Part shown: one piece after another, positions 16,507 through 24,708 of the stretch
Position numbering within the stretch: position 1 is the first letter of the stretch
Layout of the letters: every line of letters starts with the position of its first letter
Origin: an uncultured Brachyspira sp.
GTDB taxonomy: Bacteria; Spirochaetota; Brachyspiria; Brachyspirales; Brachyspiraceae
Assembly: GCF_944388875.1 (NCBI RefSeq)
Contig: NZ_CALXKQ010000031.1
Span: 1-33,537 of the forward strand
Direction of reading: 5' to 3'
DNA length: 33,537 nucleotides
Position numbers and translations under genes: made by a program
Notes under the pieces: model-generated
The model's input: the letters and a program-made list of their open reading frames with translations, nothing else
What the model was told of the DNA's origin: nothing
The model's database searches: none

Positions 16507-18771
16507 ATGGCTAACAAATATAATCTTGCTGAACAAGAAAACATACTTGAAAGTGGTAATGAATTAGCAGCCATTGCAGCCGCTCAAATCAATTATCACG
16601 TTATGGGTTATTACCCAATTACTCCTTCTACTCAAATTGCTGAGTACTTGGATGAAATGAAAGCTAATGGAAGACACACTGTATGCATGATACCTGGCGA
16701 CGGTGAACATGGTGCTGCTGGTATATGTTATGGTGCTACTACTGCAGGCGGCAGAGTATTCAATGCTACTTCTGCTAACGGTCTTCTTTTTGCTATGGAA
16801 CAGCTTCCTGTACAATCAGGAACAAGATTCCCTATGGTATTAAATGTTGTAAACAGAACAGTTTCTGGTCCATTAGATATTAAATGCGACCAATCTGATA
16901 TAATGATGGCTCTTAACACTGGTTGGATTATCATTATGGCTCATACTACTCAGATGGTTTACGACTTCAATATCTTTGCTTTGAAAATCGCTGAAAGAGC
17001 TAAATTACCTATTATAGTTTCTTCTGACGGTTTCTTTACTTCTCACCAAAAGAAAAAAATTCACCTATTCAAAAATGATAAAGATGTTCAAGACTTCTTA
17101 GGTACATATACTCCTGAAGTTACTTCTGTTGAACCAGGAAAACATCCTGTTACAATAGGACCTTACATGAATGAAGATGAATTAACAGGAAGTAAATTAC
17201 AGCTTTCTCAAGCTTTAGAAGATTCCCGTGATATAATTTTAGATGTATTTGAAGAATTTGCTTCTTTCTCTGGAAGAAAATATCATCCTATAGAAACTTA
17301 CAATATGGAAGATGCTGAAGTAGCTTTAATGCTTTGCGGTTCTGCTTATGAAACTGGTACTTTGGCTGTTGATGAAATGAGAAAAGCTAATCCTAATCTT
17401 AAAATAGGTGCTTTCGCTATTACTCAAATTCGTCCTTTCCCTGAAAAAGAATTACAAAAATTACTTTCTAAAGTTAAAGTTGTTGTTGTAGGTGATAGAC
17501 AGGATACTTATTCTGGTATGGGCGGTAATATGTCTACTGAAATAAGAGCTGCTCTTAAAAATGATCCTAACAATAAATCTTCTATAGTAAGCAGAGTTTA
17601 TGGTCTTGGCGGTACTGAATTTACTTTGGAAAAAGCTAAAGAATTATTTGAATTAGGTTTGAAAGAATTAGCTTCTGCTGGTTCTGTTTCTAAACATGAT
17701 TATTTAGAACAATACATGGGTGATCCTAATGTTAAGATGAAACCTATACATGAGCCTCTTACTTTGGAAAGCCAAAAATCTGGCATCACTGTTACTATGA
17801 ATGAACAAACACGCAAACTTGAAGTTAAAACTCCTCCTCTTAGAGAGTTAACTGGTAAAGCTTACCGTTATGCTCAAGGTCATGGTGCTTGTAACGGATG
17901 CGGTATTTTCTCTGGTATCAATACTTTCATGAAAGGTATAGAAGGTGAAGTTGTTCTTTTAGTACATACTGGATGTTCTATGGTTGTTACTACAGGTTAT
18001 CCTTACAGCTCTTACAGAACTACTTATGTTCACAACTTGTTCCAAAACGGTGCTGCTACTCTTTCTGGTATAGTAGAAATGTATCATGAAAGAAAACGCA
18101 GAGGCGAAATACAAGGACCAGAAGATCCTACTTTCATAATGGTTACTGGTGACGGCGGACATGACATAGGTATGGGACCTTCTATTGGCGCTGCTATTAG
18201 AAATCATAAAATGATTATATTAGAATATGATAATGAAGGATACATGAACACAGGTAACCAATTATCATTCTCTACTCCATTAGGACACAGAACTTCTACT
18301 TCTAACGTTGGTAAGGCTGAAGTTGGTAAACAATTCAATCACAAAGATGTAGCTCAAATATTTGCTGGTTGTCATATACCTTATGTTGCTACTGGCTGTG
18401 AAGCTTATCCATTAGATTTAGTTAAAAAAGCTGCTAAAGCTCAATGGTATGCTAATCATTATGGTACTGCTTTTGTTAAGCTTCTTATTGCTTGTCCATT
18501 AAACTGGAAATCTCCAGATGATATGGGTAAAGATGTTATAAAAGCTGCTGTTGATTGCTGCTTCTTCCCATTATATGAAATAGAGCATGGTGTAACTACT
18601 ATCACTAATATGGTAGCTGATGAGAAAAAAGCTCCTGTTACTGAGTGGCTTAAAATGATGGGTAAAACTAAACACCTTCTTAAACATCAGGATATACTTG
18701 ATGCGTTCCAAAAAGAAGTTGATAGAAGATGGAATCGCTTAAAAGCTATGCATGAAAGTCCTGTTCTATAA
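16507..18771 (+). CDS. 2-oxoacid (pyruvate):ferredoxin oxidoreductase, fused alpha and beta subunits
   Basis: A 754-aa catalytic subunit. The N-terminal alpha part (about 1-430) begins with YYPITPSTQIAEYLDEM and contains GDGEHGAAGICYGA and the TSANGL region. The beta part (about 450-700) holds the thiamine diphosphate site (GDGGHDIGMG ... EYDNEGYMNTGNQLS) and cluster cysteines in GACNGCG and, 24 residues on, HTGCSM (C-x2-C-x24-C), with a later Cys to complete a 4Fe-4S cluster. HxxGYPYSSYRTTY matches pyruvate-type enzymes, but other 2-oxoacids cannot be excluded. AAGGAGCG precedes the ATG 14 bp after the gamma/delta gene. Feeds acetyl-CoA and reduced ferredoxin in anaerobic metabolism; a hairpin terminator follows. 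Confidence 0.92.
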   Translation: MANKYNLAEQENILESGNELAAIAAAQINYHVMGYYPITPSTQIAEYLDEMKANGRHTVCMIPGDGEHGAAGICYGATTAGGRVFNATSANGLLFAMEQLPVQSGTRFPMVLNVVNRTVSGPLDIKCDQSDIMMALNTGWIIIMAHTTQMVYDFNIFALKIAERAKLPIIVSSDGFFTSHQKKKIHLFKNDKDVQDFLGTYTPEVTSVEPGKHPVTIGPYMNEDELTGSKLQLSQALEDSRDIILDVFEEFASFSGRKYHPIETYNMEDAEVALMLCGSAYETGTLAVDEMRKANPNLKIGAFAITQIRPFPEKELQKLLSKVKVVVVGDRQDTYSGMGGNMSTEIRAALKNDPNNKSSIVSRVYGLGGTEFTLEKAKELFELGLKELASAGSVSKHDYLEQYMGDPNVKMKPIHEPLTLESQKSGITVTMNEQTRKLEVKTPPLRELTGKAYRYAQGHGACNGCGIFSGINTFMKGIEGEVVLLVHTGCSMVVTTGYPYSSYRTTYVHNLFQNGAATLSGIVEMYHERKRRGEIQGPEDPTFIMVTGDGGHDIGMGPSIGAAIRNHKMIILEYDNEGYMNTGNQLSFSTPLGHRTSTSNVGKAEVGKQFNHKDVAQIFAGCHIPYVATGCEAYPLDLVKKAAKAQWYANHYGTAFVKLLIACPLNWKSPDDMGKDVIKAAVDCCFFPLYEIEHGVTTITNMVADEKKAPVTEWLKMMGKTKHLLKHQDILDAFQKEVDRRWNRLKAMHESPVL

Positions 18772-18798
18772 TAATTTAGTAGAATAAGAAATAAATAC

Positions 18799-18834
18799 GG
18801 CTGTTTATCTGAATAGGGTAGGCAGCCTTTATAT
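18799..18834 (+). terminator. Probable terminator of the oxidoreductase operon
   Basis: GGCTGTTTATC (18799-18809) pairs with GGTAGGCAGCC (18817-18827), 11 bp with several G-U pairs and a 7-nt loop, followed by TTTATAT. It is close to the next gene, so partial read-through is possible. Confidence 0.55.
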
Positions 18835-18848
18835 AAAGGGTTTTATAT

Positions 18849-19859
18849 ATGTTACATTATATACATCTTATAGCTTATCATAATACTGGTGATACGTTAT
18901 GTGGATATTATAATTTTTTTAAAGAATTGTATAATTATGATATTCATATACACAATATTATTAATATTAACTTTAATATTATAAAAAAATCAGATACTGT
19001 TATTATAGGCGGTGGTGGATTATTAGATAATTGTGAAGCATTTAATCGTGATATAAATAGAATATTAGATTTATCTGATAATGTTATATTCTGGTCATTG
19101 GGTTTTCATAAAAGGCCTAAAGAACATCATTTTTATAACAAAATAGAAGAAAATATTAGATTAGATAATGTTAAATTATTATCAATCAGAGACTATAATC
19201 ATGAATCTAAAATAAGATATGTACCTTGTGCTACATGTATGATTCCATATTTTGACAGCAATTATAGATTAATTGAAAGAGATATTGGGGTAATAAAACA
19301 TGAAGGTTTTAAGAAGATATTTGATGAATATGAAACTATAGAAAATCGTGATAGCATAGAAACTATTATTAATTTTATATTAACTTCAAACATAATATTA
19401 ACAAATTCTTATCATGCTGCATATTGGGCAACATTAATGAAAAAAAAAGTAATTATATATGGAAAATTTGCAAATAAATTTGATTATTTTAAATATAAAC
19501 CTGTAGAATATTCAGGCAATATATCAAATGATATAGATAAATGCAATATATATGAAGATGCTTTATCTGAATCAAGAGAATTGACAATAAATTATTTTAA
19601 AGAGATTAAGGTGTTCTTAAACAATGCAGAAAAAAAATATTATAATATAGGATATGAAGAAATAGATATAATGAAAGATAATATTTATTTTATTAGCAAT
19701 AGGAATATTTCTATTAGTGATATGAATACTTCAATAAATAATGATTTGAATAAATTAAAAAATTTTATAAAAAAAATGATTGATAAGATAGTTTGGTTTA
19801 TTTCAATTAGAAAATATAGGGATAAATTAAGAGAACGTATGCTTGATATAATAAAATAA
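18849..19859 (+). CDS. Polysaccharide pyruvyl transferase-like protein
   Basis: A 336-aa protein resembling the polysaccharide pyruvyl transferase family, which moves pyruvate from phosphoenolpyruvate onto sugars of surface glycans. Visible marks: an early HNTGDTLCGYYNFF region, the glycine turn VIIGGGGLLDN (about 52-62), FWSLGFHKRP, the RDYNHESKIRYVPCATC segment, and TNSYHAAYWATLMKKKVIIYGK (about 179-200), which matches the nucleotide/PEP-side C-terminal motif. The last 30 residues (KIVWFISIRKYRDKLRERM) resemble the tail of the GT8 enzyme at 32226-33335. Codon use is much more AT-biased than the operon upstream. ATG 18849 has AAAGGG before it. Substrate unknown. Confidence 0.75.
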   Translation: MLHYIHLIAYHNTGDTLCGYYNFFKELYNYDIHIHNIININFNIIKKSDTVIIGGGGLLDNCEAFNRDINRILDLSDNVIFWSLGFHKRPKEHHFYNKIEENIRLDNVKLLSIRDYNHESKIRYVPCATCMIPYFDSNYRLIERDIGVIKHEGFKKIFDEYETIENRDSIETIINFILTSNIILTNSYHAAYWATLMKKKVIIYGKFANKFDYFKYKPVEYSGNISNDIDKCNIYEDALSESRELTINYFKEIKVFLNNAEKKYYNIGYEEIDIMKDNIYFISNRNISISDMNTSINNDLNKLKNFIKKMIDKIVWFISIRKYRDKLRERMLDIIK

Positions 19860-20183
19860 TTTTAATTTATTTATATTATTTAAAAGTATATATTAGTTTT
19901 ATTTATAAATAAAAATTAGTAATAATAAAATGCAAATATGCACTAATATATAACGAATTTATTACTGAATAATATTATTTTAAATCATTATATAATAATA
20001 CATCTATATAGAGACTTGTTACAAAACTAATTTTATTTATTAATTTTGTGAACTATCATCCATGCTTACAAAGTCTGTTTTTGGTGTTGTCAGTTGAAAT
20101 ACTGAATATTTATATATTAAAATAGTAATTTATATAATATTTTCAAGTATTTTTTAAATAAGTCTAATATTAAATTTAATAAA

Positions 20184-20228
20184 AATTTCAAATTTAGTAA
20201 AAAGAAATAAAGGGCGGGGTATGTAATA
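20184..20228. repeat. Palindromic intergenic repeat element, partial copy B
   Basis: A stretch ending AAAGGGCGGGGTATGTAAT, preceded by the same AAATTTAGTAAAAA block as in copies A and C and in the same orientation. The outer GC-rich arms are missing. The surrounding spacer 19860-20343 has no gene that I can see; 20006-20029 resembles a short sequence at 23748-23768. Confidence 0.65.
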
Positions 20229-20250
20229 ATAATTTTCAAATTTTTATCTA

Positions 20251-20274
20251 TATTGTAATCAATTATTTACAATA
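20251..20274. promoter_or_regulatory. Inverted repeat upstream of the symporter gene
   Basis: TATTGTAA (20251-20258) and TTACAATA (20267-20274) are perfect inverted arms 8 bp apart, about 70 bp before the symporter start. The size fits a dimeric repressor operator; the regulator is unknown. Confidence 0.35.
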
Positions 20275-20343
20275 TATGTATATCAATTTTTTCTAATTTA
20301 TATTATAGTGTATGCACTAAAATATTTTAAAGGAAGTAATAAT

Positions 20344-21741
20344 ATGGGACTTTATGTTGTAATTAACATCATAATACTGCTTCTTATAATCGGAGTATTA
20401 TATGCAATGCAGAAAAAGCATATTAATTTTACCTATAGGGTATTAAGTGCTTTAATTTTAGGTTTGGCTTTAGGTTTTGTACTTAGAACAATTTATGCTT
20501 CTAATATGGAAGTAGTTAATCAGACTATAGTTTGGTACAATGTTGTGGGAAACGGTTATGTAAGGCTTTTACAGATGCTTGTTATGCCTCTGATATTTGT
20601 ATCTATTACTATGGCTTTAATTAATATTAAAGGCGACAGCAATGTGGGGAAAATGACAATTATAATTATAGCTGTATTAATGATAACAACAGCAATATCT
20701 GCTTTAGTTGGTTTCTTGACTGCTAAAGGATTTGGATTGGATGCTTCTAAATTGGAATCTATAGTGGGAGATATATCTAAAGGAGCTTCTAATTATGAAG
20801 GTAAATTAGAGCAGTTCTCTTCAAGACCAGTACCTCAGCAATTATTGGATATTATACCAACCAACCCTTTTGCAGCTTTAGCAGGAATGGGAGGCTCTCC
20901 TACACTTTCTGTTGTATTTTTTGCAGCTTTAATAGGTTCTGCTGCTTTAGGTCTTAGAAAGAAAAAAACTGATATTTTTGATTTCTTTTATAAAATCATG
21001 CAGTCTTTGCATGATGTCATTATGAAAGTAGTAGCTTTTGTTATGAGATTAACACCATTTGGAGTATTAGCACTTATGGCTAAATTTATGGCCACTAGTG
21101 ATTTAAATGCATTTGCTCAATTAGGTCAGTTCCTGATTGCATCTTATGTATCGATATTTATAATGCTCATAGTTCATAGTATAATACTTATTATATTCGG
21201 ATATAATCCTATAAAATACTATTCTAAATCATTCGCTACTTTGGCATTTGCTTTTTCATCAAGAACAAGTGCTGGTACTTTACCTTTAACAGTTTCTACA
21301 TTAAAAGATAAAATGGGAATATCAGAAGGAGTTTCTAACCTTTCTGCTTCTCTTGCTGTTACTATAGGTCAAAACGGATGTGCTGGTATTTATCCTGCAA
21401 TGGTTATAGCTATGATTGCTCCTACTATGGGAATTAATCCGCTTGAGCCTTCTTTTTTAATAAAATCTATAGTCATAATTGCTATAGGAAGTTTTGGTAT
21501 CGCTGGAGTTGGAGGAGGTGCTACAAATGCTGCTTTGATAACACTTTCGGCTTTAGGTTTTCCTGTTGGTTTAGTTGCTGTGCTTCTTGGTATTGAACCT
21601 TTAATTGATATGGGAAGAACCATGCTTAACGTTAATGATGGTATGATTACGGCTGCTGCAACTGGAAAAATACTTAAAGAAGTTGATATGGATAAATTTA
21701 ATTCCAATGATACTGGAACGAGTGAAGCAGAGGTCATGTAA
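20344..21741 (+). CDS. tcyP: Sodium/proton:cystine (dicarboxylate-family) symporter, TcyP-like
   Basis: A 465-aa inner-membrane transporter of the DAACS family, closest in feel to TcyP/YdjN L-cystine symporters (about 463 aa). About eight membrane helices plus two re-entrant hairpins are expected. Key parts: LLQMLVMPLIFVSI, a long extracytoplasmic loop (about 125-175), SSRTSAGTLPLTVSTL (first hairpin, serine-rich), TIGQNGCAGIYPAMV and GIAGVGGGATNAALITLSALGFPVGLVAVLLGIEPLIDMGRTMLNV split here into the second hairpin and last helix (substrate- and Na+-binding). The frame is open 12 codons further upstream, but ATG 20344 has AAAGGAAG eight bases before it. Stand-alone gene closed by a terminator; lies between repeat copies B and C. 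Confidence 0.85.
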   Translation: MGLYVVINIIILLLIIGVLYAMQKKHINFTYRVLSALILGLALGFVLRTIYASNMEVVNQTIVWYNVVGNGYVRLLQMLVMPLIFVSITMALINIKGDSNVGKMTIIIIAVLMITTAISALVGFLTAKGFGLDASKLESIVGDISKGASNYEGKLEQFSSRPVPQQLLDIIPTNPFAALAGMGGSPTLSVVFFAALIGSAALGLRKKKTDIFDFFYKIMQSLHDVIMKVVAFVMRLTPFGVLALMAKFMATSDLNAFAQLGQFLIASYVSIFIMLIVHSIILIIFGYNPIKYYSKSFATLAFAFSSRTSAGTLPLTVSTLKDKMGISEGVSNLSASLAVTIGQNGCAGIYPAMVIAMIAPTMGINPLEPSFLIKSIVIIAIGSFGIAGVGGGATNAALITLSALGFPVGLVAVLLGIEPLIDMGRTMLNVNDGMITAAATGKILKEVDMDKFNSNDTGTSEAEVM

Positions 21742-21767
21742 TACTGACAATAAAATATGATATTAAT

Positions 21768-21802
21768 AAGGCTTGGTAATAAAATTATCAAGCCTTTTAT
21801 TA
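21768..21802 (+). terminator. Terminator of the symporter gene
   Basis: AAGGCTTGGTAA (21768-21779) pairs with TTATCAAGCCTT (21785-21796), 12 bp with one G-U, then TTATTA. It is 27 bp after the stop codon. Confidence 0.85.
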
Positions 21803-21854
21803 TAATAAAATTTATTTTAATTCCCACCAAAGCATTATTTAAATTTTGGTATTT

Positions 21855-22272
21855 ACTCACCGCACGCAGAATATAATTAAAAATATAAACATATTTGCAA
21901 TTCAAATTTTTTTTATATTAAAAAACTTTATTAACCGTGCGTTAATAAGAATCTCAAATCTAACCAAAACTTGGGCGGGTGTTATACATACTAAATATAA
22001 TTAAAATAAAGATTTAAAATTTAGTAAAAAAGAATAAAGGGCGGGGTATGTAATTAATTTTTTAATTTACTTACATTTTCCCACCCTTTAGATTTTCAAT
22101 CTTTTTTTGTTTTTTTAATGTTATTTTCTTTTTTATTTTATTCTGTTATTTTAACTGCCCACCCAAGAGTTATTTAAATTTTGGGATTTACTCACGCACG
22201 CAGAACGAAATTTAAAATTGACTGATTGTGAATTAGAATTTCAATTATTTATAAAATTTATTTAACCGTGCG
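21855..22272. repeat. Palindromic intergenic repeat element, copy C (most complete)
   Basis: Three nested units. First, CGCACGC (21861-21867) to TTAACCGTGCG (21931-21941). Second, CTTGGGCGGGTGTTA (21970-21984) to TAACTGCCCACCCAAG (22152-22167), enclosing AAAGGGCGGGGTATGTAA (22037-22053) and its imperfect inverse TTACATTTTCCCACCC (22070-22085). Third, TCACGCACGC (22192-22201) to TTAACCGTGCG (22262-22272). ATTTAAATTTTGG precedes both CGCACGC blocks (21839-, 22172-). No ORF. It fills almost all of the 606-bp gap between the two convergent genes. Confidence 0.75.
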
Positions 22273-22287
22273 AAAATTTAATTATAA

Positions 22288-22329
22288 TTAATAAAGTGCA
22301 TACCTAATTTAAGATATGCACTTTATTAA
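22288..22329 (-). terminator. Terminator of serS
   Basis: A 15-bp perfect stem TTAATAAAGTGCATA (22288-22302) with TATGCACTTTATTAA (22315-22329), 12-nt loop, T-rich end on the minus strand; 19 bp past the serS stop codon. Confidence 0.85.
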
Positions 22330-22347
22330 TTTTATTTACTAATATTA

Positions 22348-23628
22348 TTAATTAGGCTTCTCTATCTTATCAAAACCAGTAAATGGTATTAAAGCCTCTG
22401 GTATAATAACGCTTTCGTCTGCCTGCTGATAATTTTCAAGTATAGCAATCCAAGTTCTTCCAACAGCAATACCAGAACCATTTAAAGTATGTACTAATTC
22501 CGTTTTACCATTTCTTCTGGTTCTCATCTGCATACGTCTTGCCTGATAATCCCAGCAGTTGCTCACACTTGATATTTCTCTGTAAGTATTCTGAGAAGGA
22601 AGCCAAACTTCTATATCAAAAGTCTTATAAGCGGCATTACCTATATCCCCAGAAGAAAGTACTACAACTCTGTATGGAAGCTCTAAAGCCTGCAAAATAC
22701 TTTCAGCGTCTTTAAGCATTTTTTCATGCTCTTCTTTAGATTTGTCAGCAGCACATACTTTTACAAGCTCTACTTTATCAAATTGATGCTGTCTTATAAG
22801 TCCTCTCATATCGCGGCCGTAAGAGCCAGCCTCAGAACGAAAACATGGAGTATAGGCTGTTGCATATATAGGAAGCATATTCTCTGGTATAATCTCTTCT
22901 CTATAAATATTTGTAAGAGGAACTTCTGCAGTAGGTATTAGGTATAAAGCAGGATCATCAGTAGTTTTAAATAAATCCTCCTCAAACTTTGGAAGCTGAC
23001 CCGTACCAGTCATAGTTCTGCCATTAACAAGCATAGGAGGCACATATTCTGTATAACCATGCTCTGAAGTGTGTTTTTTAAGCATAAAATTAATCAATGC
23101 TCTTTCTAATGCAGCACCTTTTCCCTTCATAAGAGAAAAACGAGTTCTAGACATTCTTACGGCTCTTTCAATATCAAGTATATCAAGTCCTAATGCCACA
23201 TCAACATGATCTTTAACTTCAAAATCAAATTTACGAGGTTCTCCCCATCTTATAATCTCTTTATTGGCATGCTCATCATCGCCTTCCGGCACATCTTCTG
23301 AAAGCATATTAGGAAGATAAAGTATTTCATTATTAACCGATTCTTCAAGTTCAGCTAATTTTTCTTCTTTTTTATTTAAGGATTCAGTAAAGTTTTTCAT
23401 ATCTTCTTTGATTTTTTCTGCCTCATCTTTATTTCCTGATTTCATATATTCGCCGATTTTTTTAGAAGCTTCATTTTTTTTGGCTCTGTCCTGCTCTACT
23501 TCTTTTAATAGATTAAGTCTTTCATGTTCCAATGATTTTAATTTGTCTAAAGATACTTTACTTCTTCTCTTTCTTAAATTCTCCTCTACTAATTCAATAT
23601 TTTCTCTTATTAATTTTACATCTATCAT
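22348..23628 (-). CDS. serS: Seryl-tRNA synthetase
   Basis: A 426-aa class II aminoacyl-tRNA synthetase that charges tRNA-Ser with serine (and serves selenocysteine tRNA where present). Residues about 25-105 are the charged two-helix coiled-coil arm (LDKLKSLEHERLNLLKEV ... LNKKEEKLAELEESV) that grips the tRNA. Then the catalytic core: TGTGQLPKF, LIPTAEVPLTN, motif 2 with FRSEAGSYGRDMRGLIRQHQF, and motif 3 with GSGIAVGRTWIAILENYQ near residue 395. Length is standard. Start at 23628 has AAGGA upstream. It has its own promoter 31-58 bp ahead and a 15-bp hairpin terminator. No T-box leader seen. Confidence 0.98.
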   Translation of the reverse strand: MIDVKLIRENIELVEENLRKRRSKVSLDKLKSLEHERLNLLKEVEQDRAKKNEASKKIGEYMKSGNKDEAEKIKEDMKNFTESLNKKEEKLAELEESVNNEILYLPNMLSEDVPEGDDEHANKEIIRWGEPRKFDFEVKDHVDVALGLDILDIERAVRMSRTRFSLMKGKGAALERALINFMLKKHTSEHGYTEYVPPMLVNGRTMTGTGQLPKFEEDLFKTTDDPALYLIPTAEVPLTNIYREEIIPENMLPIYATAYTPCFRSEAGSYGRDMRGLIRQHQFDKVELVKVCAADKSKEEHEKMLKDAESILQALELPYRVVVLSSGDIGNAAYKTFDIEVWLPSQNTYREISSVSNCWDYQARRMQMRTRRNGKTELVHTLNGSGIAVGRTWIAILENYQQADESVIIPEALIPFTGFDKIEKPN

Positions 23629-23658
23629 AATAAAATCCTTAAATAAAAATTTCTATAA

Positions 23659-23686
23659 ATTATACTACTTATTTAAAAATAGTAAA
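23659..23686 (-). promoter_or_regulatory. Promoter of serS
   Basis: On the minus strand TTTACT (23681-23686), a 16-bp spacer and TATAAT (23659-23664), giving a leader of about 24 nt. The rest of the spacer up to 23935 has no gene; it contains a short GC-rich stem TGCC/GGCA with a T-run at 23777-23797 that may be a relict terminator. Confidence 0.6.
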
Positions 23687-23935
23687 TTGTATTTTAGTAA
23701 AAATTATCATTAATAGTTTTAATTTACATAATATCTTTGTATTCTCTAATAGAGTTATTTCAAAACTAGACAAGTACTGCCTTCGGCATATTTTTTATTT
23801 AATATGAAATAAAATTCATTTTCATCTATACTGATGCATGAATATATCTTCGTTTTAATCATTTTTATAAAAAGATTAAATATTTTATAATATCAGTAAG
23901 AGATATATAATAAATACATTTAGTATTGAAAAGGC

Positions 23936-23978
23936 TAATAAATTATACTCTTACAATTACTAAGAGCATAATTTATTA
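23936..23978 (-). terminator. Hairpin after the PfpI/DJ-1 gene
   Basis: TAATAAATTATACTCTTA (23936-23953) pairs with TAAGAGCATAATTTATTA (23961-23978), 18 bp with one mismatch and a 7-nt loop, 11 bp past the stop codon. The following T-run is poor (GCCTTTTC), so termination strength is uncertain. Confidence 0.6.
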
Positions 23979-23988
23979 ATACTTAAAA

Positions 23989-24489
23989 TTATTTTAATTT
24001 TTTGATTAATTCTTTTGCAAAATAAGGCAAGTCGGAAGGACATCTTGAAGTAATAATATTTCCGCATACAACAACCTGCTCATCTTTGTAATTTGCTTTT
24101 GCATTGATTAAATCATCTTTTATAGATATATAGCAAGTGGCATCTTTTCCCTCTAATACATTTGCTGATATTAAAGTCTGCTGTCCATGACATATTGCTG
24201 CTATAGGAAGATTATTATTAATAAAATATTTTATTATTTTTTTTACATCCTCATTTCCTCTTATAGCTTCAGGTGCTCTTCCTCCAGGTATTATAAGAGC
24301 TTTATAATTTTCAGGATTTACCTCTGAGAAATCTAATTTAGCCTCAACTTCAAAAAAGTATTCTCCTGATATAGTTCCTTTTTTTAAAGCAGCAATATCA
24401 ACTTCTATGCCTTCTTCTATAAGTCTGAAGTATGGATAAAATAATTCTGAATCTTCAAAAAAATTATCACTAAGTATCAATGCTTTCAT
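23989..24489 (-). CDS. DJ-1/PfpI-family protein (intracellular protease/deglycase-like)
   Basis: A 166-aa cytosolic protein of the PfpI branch of the DJ-1/PfpI superfamily. The nucleophile elbow AAICHGQ places Cys100-His101 at exactly the positions of the archaeal PfpI protease PH1704. Glu12 (FFEDSE) and PGGRAPE (about 68-74), which supplies the subunit-interface Glu, are present. The C-terminal TSRCPSDLPYFAKEL is the family end motif. Members have been assigned protease and methylglyoxal/protein deglycase roles, often in stress; which applies here cannot be told. Start at 24489 has GAGGAG upstream. Single gene, with a possible operator over its -10 and a hairpin after its stop. Confidence 0.9.
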   Translation of the reverse strand: MKALILSDNFFEDSELFYPYFRLIEEGIEVDIAALKKGTISGEYFFEVEAKLDFSEVNPENYKALIIPGGRAPEAIRGNEDVKKIIKYFINNNLPIAAICHGQQTLISANVLEGKDATCYISIKDDLINAKANYKDEQVVVCGNIITSRCPSDLPYFAKELIKKLK

Positions 24490-24511
24490 GTTTTATACTC
24501 CTCAAAATTTT

Positions 24512-24536
24512 ATGCTGAATATGATACAGCATTATA
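24512..24536 (-). promoter_or_regulatory. -10 box and overlapping inverted repeat ahead of the PfpI/DJ-1 gene
   Basis: A minus-strand TATAAT (24531-24536) overlaps the inverted arms ATGCTG (24512-24517) and CAGCAT (24527-24532). A protein bound there would block transcription start. No good -35 is visible, which fits an activated or weak promoter. The rest of 24537-24708 is AT-rich spacer with nothing recognisable. Confidence 0.4.
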
Positions 24537-24708
24537 ATATTTTTTCAATAGAATTGTTTAAAACTATATTGACGAATGTAAGTTTTTGTAATTTTTTAAA
24601 TAAAAAAATTAATACAATTATTATAATACTTTTTACTAGATAACAAATAGAATGCTGCTATTATACTTTAAAATTCAGTTCAAAAAGTATTAAAAGCTAA
24701 AATATAAT

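Noticed and set aside
16564-18207. Minus-strand ORFs inside the oxidoreductase alpha-beta gene
   Set aside because: Shadows of a highly conserved gene with strong codon bias, which by itself keeps the opposite strand open.
20308-20343. 12-codon upstream extension of the symporter
   Set aside because: AAAGGAAG lies just before the internal ATG at 20344, the extension has no ribosome site, and family length fits the shorter form.
21390-21905. 171-codon minus-strand ORF over the end of the symporter gene
   Set aside because: It is antisense to conserved transporter sequence and runs through the terminator and repeat element; no ribosome site.
23629-23760. T-box leader for serS
   Set aside because: No specifier stem, no T-box sequence and only about 24 nt between predicted transcription start and start codon.
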